From: Eshraghiella crossota
GTDB taxonomy: Bacteria > Bacillota > Clostridia > Lachnospirales > Lachnospiraceae
DNA: 64,000 nucleotides
Assembly: GCF_025148445.1 (NCBI RefSeq)
Contig: NZ_CP102270.1
Location: 1,690,001 to 1,754,000, forward strand
Direction of reading: 5' to 3'
A program made the position numbers and the translations under genes. Below the pieces are notes generated by a model. That model saw only the letters and a program-made list of their open reading frames with translations, did not search any database and was not told where the DNA came from. Shown piece by piece: positions 35,757 to 43,879 of the stretch. Positions within the stretch are counted from its first letter, which is position 1. Each line of letters starts with the position of its first letter.

Positions 35757-36197
35757 ATGACAACAATTAATGTAAAGAAAATTAACGATAAAGCTATTCT
35801 GCCTACTTACGGTTCGGAATATGCTGCCGGAGCGGACTTATATGCATGTCTTGACGAACCGCTTACCATTAAGCCTCATGAAACCGTCATGGTACACACA
35901 GGTCTTGCAATGGAAATCCCCGCAGGTTATGCCGGTCTTATATATCCGCGAAGCGGTCTTGCTTCAAAAAGAGGTCTTGCCCCTGCTAATAAAGTTGGAG
36001 TTGTAGACCCTGACTACAGAGGCGAATTTATGATAGCACTTCATAACCACTCTGATTTGGAACAGACGATAGAACCTGCCGAGCGTGTTGCCCAACTTGT
36101 AATTACTCCTTTTATTACGGCTGATTTCAATCTTACCGATTCTCTCAGCGAGACTGTAAGAGGTGAGGGTGGCTTTGGCTCAACAGGGACAAAATAG
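35757..36197 (+). CDS. dut: dUTP diphosphatase
   Basis: Trimeric dUTPase hydrolysing dUTP to dUMP, keeping uracil out of DNA and feeding dTMP synthesis. Five motifs are readable: GADLYAC, PRSGLASKRGL, GVVDPDYRGEFMIAL, ERVAQLV and the C-terminal GEGGFGSTGTK. 146 residues. The ATG follows GGAGGAAAGG. Being in the NrdR-controlled operon it is tuned together with dNTP production. Its 3' end, encoding GFGSTGTK, is repeated in degenerate form twice downstream. Confidence 0.97.
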   Translation: MTTINVKKINDKAILPTYGSEYAAGADLYACLDEPLTIKPHETVMVHTGLAMEIPAGYAGLIYPRSGLASKRGLAPANKVGVVDPDYRGEFMIALHNHSDLEQTIEPAERVAQLVITPFITADFNLTDSLSETVRGEGGFGSTGTK

Positions 36198-36310
36198 GTG
36201 AATTTGTAAAATGCAAAGCTGGCTTTGACTCAACAGGGACGAAGTAAGTGGAACTGTAAAATGTGAAGTTAGCTTCAACCCAAGAGGGACGAAACCGGAA
36301 GTTATTTAAA
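36171..36310 (+). repeat. 50-bp tandem repeats of the dut 3' end
   Basis: Unit 1 (36171-36220) covers the last dut codons and stop; unit 2 (36221-36270) is about 80% identical by my count; unit 3 (36271 onward) is a decayed copy traceable to about 36310. All three keep a version of the motif-5 coding sequence (GFGSTGTK, GFDSTGTK, SFNPRGTK). The extra copies lie after the stop codon and are not translated from dut. Confidence 0.85.
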
Positions 36311-36311
36311 G

Positions 36312-36353
36312 CGGGTAAGGTGTCCATAATAACGGACACCTTACCCGTTTTTT
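36312..36353 (+). terminator. Strong intrinsic terminator of the nrdD-nrdG-dut operon
   Basis: CGGGTAAGGTGTCC (36312-36325) and GGACACCTTACCCG (36334-36347) form a perfect 14-bp stem with an 8-base loop, followed by TTTTTT. The remaining gap to 36440 shows nothing recognisable. Confidence 0.93.
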
Positions 36354-36439
36354 GCATATTATGCTGGATTTATTGGGATTTCTCTACCCTTTTCGCCGGG
36401 TTTTAATATTCTCTAGTACCTGAAACTTATTCCTGCTCC

Positions 36440-36979
36440 CTAAAACTCATACTTCCTTATTTCACAATTTCTTATTCCAAAATCGGCATACTCCTCGTTG
36501 CTCATGTCATGGAAATAAGAATTAATTACCCTTGAAATTCCGTTATGGGCTACAAGTAGATATACCTTGTCACCAGGTTCGTTTTTAATGTCATCTATGA
36601 GGTTGTAGATTCGCTGTGCAAGGTGAAGCATTGTCTCACCGCCGTCATAGCTGTCGATAAAATTCCTCTTTGAGACTCTGAAATCTGCGCCGTTACGTGG
36701 TGTTCCCTCATATTTTCCAAATGCCTGTTCCTTAAGGCGTGATTCCTCCCTTACGGGTATTCCTGTAATTTCTGAAATGTATAGGGCTGTCTCTTTTGCC
36801 CTTACAAGAGGTGAATAAAGGATTTCATCAATATGGATATTCTCATCAAGAATTTTATTGCCCAGTTCCCTGGCCTGATTGATACCCTTTTCAGTGAGTG
36901 ATACATCACTTACACCACATATTTTATTTTCAACATTCCATATTGTCTGACCATGTCTTGTATAATAAAAATATTTCAT
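36440..36979 (-). CDS. Histidine phosphatase family protein (phosphoglycerate mutase-like)
   Basis: Phosphohistidine-dependent phosphatase of the PGM superfamily, 179 residues. Catalytic motif RHGQT at residues 8-12; YSPLVRAKETA and the second catalytic histidine in VAHNGISRVI are present. It is too short and divergent for glycolytic mutase. Its ATG overlaps the stop of the MATE gene (ATGA). Substrate unknown; cobalamin or sugar phosphatase roles occur in the family. Confidence 0.88.
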   Translation of the reverse strand: MKYFYYTRHGQTIWNVENKICGVSDVSLTEKGINQARELGNKILDENIHIDEILYSPLVRAKETALYISEITGIPVREESRLKEQAFGKYEGTPRNGADFRVSKRNFIDSYDGGETMLHLAQRIYNLIDDIKNEPGDKVYLLVAHNGISRVINSYFHDMSNEEYADFGIRNCEIRKYEF

Positions 36980-38334
36980 TGCATTTCTCCAAATCTATTC
37001 TTTTTTCTTATTATGATATAACAGATAACATGGGCTATGATTGTAACAAGCCACGTTATGGGATAAGATAAATATACTGTGTTAATCGTATGGAATTTCG
37101 GGATTCTGAAAACTGTAGCAAGCCACACAAGTCTCAATGCACAGGCTCCGATAAGGGATACGATTGTCGGGAGTACAGTATAGCCGATTCCCCTTATTGC
37201 ACCAACCATTACATCCATAATTCCGCATAAAGTATAAGTTCCGGTTATTATATAAAGTCTTGTCATTCCGGCACTTATTGCGGCGCCGTCATTAGTATAT
37301 ATGGATAAAAGATTTCTGCCAAACAGTATTACCGTTCCGCCAAAACCGGCGCCAAACAATATGGCGAGACATAAGCCGTTTTTAAGTATTTTGCCAAGTC
37401 TGTCATATTTTTTTGCACCCATATTCTGGCTCGTAAAAGATAAAGTTGCATGGTGGAAAGCATTCATTGAAAAGTATACAAAACCTTCAAGGTTCTGTGC
37501 CGCAGAGTTGCCCTTTACCACAACCGGACCGAAAATATTAACCGATGACTGGATAACTACGTTGGAAAGCGAAAAAATAGAACCCTGTAACCCGGCAGGC
37601 AGACCTATTCTTAAAATGGCACCAATCTTACCCCGGCTTAATCTGAGTTTTTTAAGCTCCAGCTTTATATCTCCGTTGCTTTTCGCAAGGCATCTGATAA
37701 TCAATATTGCAGATACGGTCTGGGATATAACGGTTGCTATTCCCACACCTTTAACGTCAAGTCTGAATACCACAACAAGAAGAATGTTGAGAATAATATT
37801 AATCACACCTGCTGCCGCAAGAAAATATAACGGGCGTTTGGTATCGCCTATCGCCCTTAAAATCGCACTTCCGAAGTTATAAATCATCATCGCCGGCATA
37901 CCGAGAAAATATATCTTGAGATATGTAGTTGCAAGATCCAGTATCTCTGCCGGAGTTTTCATCCATATAAGAAAATATCTTGCAAATATTACGCCGGTAA
38001 CTGTCAGTATAAGTCCTGAAATAAGGCTTAAAAGCATGGCAGTATGAACCGTTTCATTAAGTTCTTCTCCGTTTTTTGCACCGTAAAACCTTGCCACAAG
38101 TACGTTAGCACCGATTGACAAACCGATAAAAAGATTGGTTAAAAGATTTATAAGTGCCGTGTTTGAACCAACTGCCGCTAAAGAATGTTCACTTCCGAAT
38201 TTACCTACGGTAATTATGTCCGCAGCGTTGAATAAAAGCTGCAGCATGCTTGACAACATTAACGGCAATGCAAAACGAAGCATTTTTCCCGTAATTGGTC
38301 CGTTACACATATCAATTTCATAATTTTTTTTCAT
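36976..38334 (-). CDS. MATE-family efflux transporter
   Basis: Multidrug/toxic-compound exporter driven by cation gradients; twelve hydrophobic helices over 452 residues in two MatE halves. The start NGPITGKMLRFALPLMLSSML is the usual N-terminus of the NorM/DinF-like clostridial group. ATG at 38334 after AGCAGG. Coupled to the downstream phosphatase gene and 12 bp after the membrane protein of the MoxR module. Substrate cannot be read from sequence. Confidence 0.92.
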   Translation of the reverse strand: MKKNYEIDMCNGPITGKMLRFALPLMLSSMLQLLFNAADIITVGKFGSEHSLAAVGSNTALINLLTNLFIGLSIGANVLVARFYGAKNGEELNETVHTAMLLSLISGLILTVTGVIFARYFLIWMKTPAEILDLATTYLKIYFLGMPAMMIYNFGSAILRAIGDTKRPLYFLAAAGVINIILNILLVVVFRLDVKGVGIATVISQTVSAILIIRCLAKSNGDIKLELKKLRLSRGKIGAILRIGLPAGLQGSIFSLSNVVIQSSVNIFGPVVVKGNSAAQNLEGFVYFSMNAFHHATLSFTSQNMGAKKYDRLGKILKNGLCLAILFGAGFGGTVILFGRNLLSIYTNDGAAISAGMTRLYIITGTYTLCGIMDVMVGAIRGIGYTVLPTIVSLIGACALRLVWLATVFRIPKFHTINTVYLSYPITWLVTIIAHVICYIIIRKKNRFGEMQ

Positions 38335-38346
38335 AAATCACACCTG

Positions 38347-39516
38347 CTAAAGATTGTGCATATTTCTCACATCATCTTTTGTCACATTATCACGGCCGTA
38401 TCTCGCCTTTTCATACATTTCAACAAAATCTCTGCTTACCTCATATCCTTCGGATATTTTTTTGTTGCGCTGTTCATGAGGGGTCTTGCTTACAAGGTCA
38501 TCATTTCTTCTGCCCCTGCCCTTTTTGATACGGACTTTGTAAATACGTCTTATTGCCTTTCTGTAACTGTCTGTTCTCTCTCTTTTTTTGAGTTTCTTCT
38601 TTTCTTTTATCTGCTTTACCTCTGTTTTTACATCAAGGTCAGGCATATATACCCTGTTTTTTATTGAAGTTCTTATCCTGTCCACAATAAGGAAAATAAG
38701 ATACAGCATTATAAGGGTAAAACCAACAATTCCTATAATACGCCATGCCGGATGGACAGGTGTTACAGGCTCTTCATTTACCTCAATGTTTTCTTCAGGA
38801 ATACCTACGTCATCCGAAGGGTATGTTGCCTCCCCGGTTTTAAAGCTTTTGACAATATCAAAAGTCCTGTTAAATATTTTAAAAATTTTATTACAAATCA
38901 TTGAAAAAAACGGTATCCTGCCTATTAAACCAATAAGCATGCATAAAATATAAAGTATCATATGTGACACAAAAGTTACTTTACTGCTTTCGGAATACAG
39001 CTCTTTCTCATTCATAACCGAATAAGAAGACATTGTTTTTATATTTTTTTCCTGCCTTATGGCGGTCTGCTGCATATAATGAAGCATTATAAAAGTAGCT
39101 TCCATAAAGTACAATATAAGCATATCGGTTGTTCCGTGAATGAATGCAATTAAATATACTATCACGGAAATAAATATATATCCACCGTTCATATCACTTA
39201 TAAAATCTTTATCAGAAAAAGATGCTGCAATAGACAGGATAATAAAAATAATCCACATAATGAATAATGGTGCCCTGTAAAGTATCATTCCGAATTCGGC
39301 TAATCCGAAAAGTGTCATGACAACAAAATGCAGGAAAAATTTTGCTGTTTTATTCTGCATAATCCTTATCATATAACAAAGCATAAAAATAAGCATTGCA
39401 ACACCCATTGATATTCCAAGATTCCATGATGAATCGGTAAACGAATATAAAATATATGTAAGCATTGACCAAAACAAAAGGCCTGTAACCGGTTTGGTTA
39501 TATTGGAAAGTTTCAT
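38347..39516 (-). CDS. TgpA-like membrane protein lacking a transglutaminase core
   Basis: 389-residue membrane protein, third gene of a MoxR-DUF58 module. About six helices lie in residues 10-165, one or two near 190-215 and one about 265-290, then a basic cytoplasmic tail. The tail TPHEQRNKKISEG and EMYEKARYG resemble the DUF4129 end of TgpA proteins, which in this gene order normally carry an extracytoplasmic transglutaminase domain; no Cys-His-Asp core is visible. Start overlaps the DUF58 stop (ATGA). Function unknown. Confidence 0.7.
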   Translation of the reverse strand: MKLSNITKPVTGLLFWSMLTYILYSFTDSSWNLGISMGVAMLIFMLCYMIRIMQNKTAKFFLHFVVMTLFGLAEFGMILYRAPLFIMWIIFIILSIAASFSDKDFISDMNGGYIFISVIVYLIAFIHGTTDMLILYFMEATFIMLHYMQQTAIRQEKNIKTMSSYSVMNEKELYSESSKVTFVSHMILYILCMLIGLIGRIPFFSMICNKIFKIFNRTFDIVKSFKTGEATYPSDDVGIPEENIEVNEEPVTPVHPAWRIIGIVGFTLIMLYLIFLIVDRIRTSIKNRVYMPDLDVKTEVKQIKEKKKLKKRERTDSYRKAIRRIYKVRIKKGRGRRNDDLVSKTPHEQRNKKISEGYEVSRDFVEMYEKARYGRDNVTKDDVRNMHNL

Positions 39517-40622
39517 CGTCCCACCTCCGGATATGTTACATGTATATTTCCTGCCTGTATATTTCTACCGTCTTTTGATGAGATCGGACATATCCATTCG
39601 CCTTCATTGCATCCAAGGTATTCCCTGTATGCGTCAATCATGGCTTTCGACTGGTCTACGGAAAGAAGAATACTAAGCTCATCGTTTTTTGCCTTATTCA
39701 GGGTAAAATAGGATGTCAGTCTCTCTGTCTTTTTATTAATATCGATTGCTGCCATCTTTTTAAGACATTTTTCCACATAAGCACCATCGGAACCGCCCTC
39801 AAAAACTACAGGCTTGTTAAGAATACCATCTATTCCATTGGTGATTATTTCAACAGGAATATGGTTTCTTATAAAGGTTTCCATATAATTTCTGGTAATT
39901 CTTATACATTCTTCAAGCTGGTCATCCCTTTTCCATATCTGGTCATTAACAATATCAAGGAAAATAACTGCATGGCGGCTTGTTGTATCATAGTAATTAT
40001 TAACTTTAAGGCTTCCGGTTCTGGCTGAAGCTCCCCAGTTAATTTTTTTCATAGGTTCTGTTCCCGTATAATCCCTTATGCCTTTAAATTCAAAAGGATC
40101 CTCATAGAGATATCTATTCTTAATTGCTTCACCCATAACTTTTGAATAGGGTGCAATAATTTCTTTGTGCCTGCTGTATGACGGATATACATAAATAAGG
40201 GATTCCTGCTCATACTTTTCTGAATAACTGTGCACACCAAATATGTCTTTGGTACTTAATACAGGGTCCTCGATTTTGTAAACACCACGCTTTGAGAATA
40301 AAACTTCAAATTCCCTTTTATATGCCCTTTTTGCCTTCACTGACATGGAATCGTTTCTGTACTGTCTGTCAGACACGGTAACATTGCTCTTATCCATGTA
40401 GGAAATGCTTTTATCAAGCTCAAACTTTACACTTACAACAGGAATAGGGAGAGCACTCTTATTGTAAATCTCTTCAATTATATGTCCTTTTTTTCCTTCA
40501 TCTACTGCGCCTTCAAGGAAACCGACTTTTATGCCAAGACCTTTATTCCATGATTTTTCATATAACCTTATAAACACTTTTTCAAAAATAACAAGTGCAA
40601 TAAATAAAAAAATCAATGTCAT
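39513..40622 (-). CDS. DUF58 domain-containing protein
   Basis: Member of the DUF58 family that accompanies MoxR AAA ATPases. An N-terminal membrane anchor (about 3-20) precedes a beta-rich domain and the DUF58/vWA-like region with KKINWGASARTGSLKVN, the hallmark of the family, and ahead of HAVIFLDIVND. The ATG at 40622 has GGAG at proper spacing; longer in-frame starts would overlap moxR. 369 residues. It overlaps the next gene by four bases. Confidence 0.88.
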   Translation of the reverse strand: MTLIFLFIALVIFEKVFIRLYEKSWNKGLGIKVGFLEGAVDEGKKGHIIEEIYNKSALPIPVVSVKFELDKSISYMDKSNVTVSDRQYRNDSMSVKAKRAYKREFEVLFSKRGVYKIEDPVLSTKDIFGVHSYSEKYEQESLIYVYPSYSRHKEIIAPYSKVMGEAIKNRYLYEDPFEFKGIRDYTGTEPMKKINWGASARTGSLKVNNYYDTTSRHAVIFLDIVNDQIWKRDDQLEECIRITRNYMETFIRNHIPVEIITNGIDGILNKPVVFEGGSDGAYVEKCLKKMAAIDINKKTERLTSYFTLNKAKNDELSILLSVDQSKAMIDAYREYLGCNEGEWICPISSKDGRNIQAGNIHVTYPEVGR

Positions 40623-40623
40623 A

Positions 40624-41559
40624 TTATTTACTCCAATCTTCTGTCGGTACAGCAATCTCCTCAAGTATGGCTTTTATCCTGTCTTCATAAGACTTACGTC
40701 CCACAAAACCCTCAAACAGTACAAGTCTGTGTGCCAGCACAGGAATTGCAAGGGCCTTGACGTCTTCGGGAACAACATAATTTCTGTTATGTATATATGC
40801 ATAGCTTCTTGCAGCCTTCATAAGGGCTATTGCCCCTCTTGGGCTTACCCCGGCCGTTATGTCCGTCTTTTCCCTTGTAGCCTCACATATACTGCAGATG
40901 TAGTCAATAAGTTCATAATGCACATATACGTTTTCTGCTTCTTTCTGCATCTCAATTATATCCTGTCTGGTACATACGGCTTCAATATTATTGATTACTT
41001 CGCCCTTTGCTTTCTGCTTTAAAAGTTCTCTTTCCTCTTTTTTGCCAATCATTCCCATGGAAAGTCTCATAAGAAAACGGTCAAGCTGTGCTTCCGGGAG
41101 TGGGAATGTGCCTGCAGTCTCAATAGGATTTTCAGTTGCTATTACGAAAAACGGTGCTTCAAGCGGTCTTGTTTCCCTGTCAATAGTCACCTGTTTTTCC
41201 TCCATACATTCAAGAAGGCTTGACTGTGTCCTCGGAGTTGCCCTGTTAATCTCATCCCCGAGAAGAATATTACAAAAAACAGGTCCTTTATAAAAAACAA
41301 ATTCTCCTGTTTTCTGGTTATATACATTAAGTCCGGTTATATCAGATGGCAGAAGGTCGGGTGTAAACTGGACTCGTCCGAAGTTTGCATCAACCGATTT
41401 AGCCAATGCCTTACAAAGCATTGTCTTACCTGTTCCCGGCATATCCTCTATAAGCACATGTCCGCCTGTTATAAGTGATGTGACTACAAGCTCCACTACA
41501 TCATTTTTTCCTACAATTACTTTATTGATATTATTAATTAAGTCTTCTGCCTTTGACAT
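40624..41559 (-). CDS. MoxR-family AAA+ ATPase
   Basis: AAA+ chaperone-like ATPase of the MoxR family, thought to assemble or activate partner complexes. Walker A MPGTGKTMLCKAL, Walker B ILLGDEINRA and sensor region TENPIETAGTFPLPEAQLDRF are standard. The ATG at 41559 is five bases after GGGTGG; a GTG at 41568 is less well placed. 311 residues. It follows parC by 15 bp, so the module may be read through from the topoisomerase genes. Confidence 0.93.
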   Translation of the reverse strand: MSKAEDLINNINKVIVGKNDVVELVVTSLITGGHVLIEDMPGTGKTMLCKALAKSVDANFGRVQFTPDLLPSDITGLNVYNQKTGEFVFYKGPVFCNILLGDEINRATPRTQSSLLECMEEKQVTIDRETRPLEAPFFVIATENPIETAGTFPLPEAQLDRFLMRLSMGMIGKKEERELLKQKAKGEVINNIEAVCTRQDIIEMQKEAENVYVHYELIDYICSICEATREKTDITAGVSPRGAIALMKAARSYAYIHNRNYVVPEDVKALAIPVLAHRLVLFEGFVGRKSYEDRIKAILEEIAVPTEDWSK

Positions 41560-41574
41560 AATTACCACCCTTTC

Positions 41575-43860
41575 TTATGCTCTTAACTTAGTTCCCTTGC
41601 CGTCTCTTTTAGCTGTCTTTAATTTCTTAAGGGATACTTCTTTTCCTTTGTAATCAATGGAAATATCAGCATTTTCAGGTATGAGGTATACTTCTGCGAT
41701 TTTATCCTCTTTTTCAAGCTTAATGCCTCTTACACCTGCTGCCGATTTCTTCTTTTCAGGAATCTCATTCAACGGAAACTTAAGAAAATATCCGTTTTCT
41801 GTCTGTAAAACAACGGTCTGGCTACTGATTATAGTGCCGTCACTCTCCAATGTAATCTCAGATACTGCGTCCGTAACATGAATCATAGCTATGCTGTCAC
41901 CAATATTTAATTTGGTTGATGCAACAGTCTTCTTTGATGCATCAAATTCACTTCCGTCCACAAGTTTCATCATGCCCTGTTTTGTAACAAACAAGAACTT
42001 TCTGCCTTCAAGCTGTTTTGACGCACAAAGATATATAATTTCTTCTCCTGCGCTGTTGTAATTACCAAGATTATCTATAGGAGTTCCTTTATCACGGAAT
42101 TTGGTAAAAGGTATATTCACTACTTTTACCTGGTGAAGATTACCATTATCAGTAAAAATACATATTTTCTCTGTGTTCAGACATTTGAAAACATATTTAT
42201 TTTCGGCATATATTGTCTCCTTGTTACGTTCAAAAGATGCAGTATCAATAGTCTTTGCATAGCCGAAACGGTCCATTATGAATACAACTTCCTGCTCTAC
42301 AAACTTTGGTTCCTCATATACAGCCACTTCGCCGTCCTCTATTACCGTAAGGCGTTCCATTCCATATTCTTTTTTAATTCTTTCAAGGTCTTTTTTTATA
42401 GTCTTTTTCATGACCTTTTTACTGCCGAGAATTTCCTCATATTCGGCTATCCTTGCGAGAGTCTCCTCGTATTCTTTTTCGAGAGCCTCTATTTCAAGTC
42501 CAATGAGTTTATAAAGTCTTAATTCAAGAATTGCCGTTGCCTGTCTCTCCGTAAAATGAAGTTTTTTAGCATCTTTTTCGGACTTGTCAGACTTAAATCT
42601 GATTCCCTCGGTATCGCCTGAAATAAGGCAGTTTTTTGCCTGTTTAAGGTTAGTGCTTCCTCTTAGAATCTCTATAATAAGGTCAATGATATTGCATGCC
42701 TTTATAAGGCCTTCTTTAATTTCTTTATTGTCATATTCCTTTTTAAGAAGGGTTGTATATTTCCTTGTGTTAATTTCATACTGGAATTCCACGTTGTATC
42801 TGATTATGTCCCTGAGTCCAAGAACCTCCGGTCTGCCGTCGGCTATTGTAAGCATATTGACACCAAAAGTATCTTCCAACTTAGTCTTCTTGTATAAAAG
42901 ATGTTCAAGTTTCTTAACGTCCGCATTTTTCTTCAGTTCAAGTACAATTCTTATGCCCTCTTTAGAGGATTCGTTAGAAATATCGGTGATATCCTGTGTC
43001 TTTTTTGTCTCTATAAGGTCCACAACATCGGATATAAACTTACCGATTCCGGTGCCAATCATTGTATAAGGAATTTCCGTTATGACAAGCTTGTCTTTAT
43101 CGGTTTTCTTTTTACCGGGCTCAAATACAACTTTGCCTCGTACCTTAACCTTGCCCACGCCGCTTTCGTATATATCAGCTAACTCGCTTTTATTAATTAC
43201 AATCCCGCCGGTTGGGAAATCGGGGCCCGGAATATATTCCATAAGTTCGGCAGTTGTAATATCTTCATTGTCAAGATATGCCTCCACACCATTAATTACT
43301 TCCGTAAGATTATGTGTAGGAATACTCGTAGTCATACCTACGGCAATTCCCTCCGCTCCGTTAATAAGCAGGTTGGGAACTCTTACAGGAAGTACGGAAG
43401 GTTCTTTTTCCGTCTCATCAAAATTAGGAACAAAATCAACCACATCTTTATCAAGGTCTTTAAGATATACGTCCTGTGTAAACTTCTTAAGTCTTGCCTC
43501 CGTATATCGCATTGCAGCGGCTACGTCACCTTCTATTGAACCAAAGTTACCGTGTCCGTCCACAAGTGCCATACCTTTTTTAAAATCCTGTTCAAGTACA
43601 ACAAGGGTCTCATAAATTGAACTGTCACCGTGTGGATGATATTTACCCATGGCGTCACCTACGATACGTGCCGACTTTCTGTGAGGCTTGTCGTAGTTAA
43701 GTCCCAGCTCATTCATGGCATATAATACACGCCTCTGGACAGGTTTTAACCCGTCCCTTACATCCGGAACTGCTCTTGCGGTAATAACGCTCATGGAATA
43801 ATCTATATATGATTTCTGCATTACATCAGAATATTCTGTTTTTAAAATTGTCTCAGCCAT
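41575..43860 (-). CDS. parC: DNA topoisomerase IV subunit A
   Basis: Breakage-reunion subunit of the decatenating type II topoisomerase. The catalytic tyrosine is Tyr120 in AMRYTEAR; the quinolone region HPHGDSSIYE keeps Ser80 and Glu84, the usual susceptible residues. The C-terminal beta-propeller lacks a GyrA-box (QRRGGKG), which argues for ParC over GyrA. 761 residues. It lies 19 bp downstream of parE; the gap holds the ribosome binding site only. Confidence 0.9.
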   Translation of the reverse strand: MAETILKTEYSDVMQKSYIDYSMSVITARAVPDVRDGLKPVQRRVLYAMNELGLNYDKPHRKSARIVGDAMGKYHPHGDSSIYETLVVLEQDFKKGMALVDGHGNFGSIEGDVAAAMRYTEARLKKFTQDVYLKDLDKDVVDFVPNFDETEKEPSVLPVRVPNLLINGAEGIAVGMTTSIPTHNLTEVINGVEAYLDNEDITTAELMEYIPGPDFPTGGIVINKSELADIYESGVGKVKVRGKVVFEPGKKKTDKDKLVITEIPYTMIGTGIGKFISDVVDLIETKKTQDITDISNESSKEGIRIVLELKKNADVKKLEHLLYKKTKLEDTFGVNMLTIADGRPEVLGLRDIIRYNVEFQYEINTRKYTTLLKKEYDNKEIKEGLIKACNIIDLIIEILRGSTNLKQAKNCLISGDTEGIRFKSDKSEKDAKKLHFTERQATAILELRLYKLIGLEIEALEKEYEETLARIAEYEEILGSKKVMKKTIKKDLERIKKEYGMERLTVIEDGEVAVYEEPKFVEQEVVFIMDRFGYAKTIDTASFERNKETIYAENKYVFKCLNTEKICIFTDNGNLHQVKVVNIPFTKFRDKGTPIDNLGNYNSAGEEIIYLCASKQLEGRKFLFVTKQGMMKLVDGSEFDASKKTVASTKLNIGDSIAMIHVTDAVSEITLESDGTIISSQTVVLQTENGYFLKFPLNEIPEKKKSAAGVRGIKLEKEDKIAEVYLIPENADISIDYKGKEVSLKKLKTAKRDGKGTKLRA

Positions 43861-43879
43861 ATTTTAAAATATTCTCCTT

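Noticed and set aside
41575-43860. Assignment as GyrA rather than ParC
   Set aside because: No GyrA-box in the C-terminal domain and length about 760; pairing with a ParE-like partner favours topoisomerase IV.
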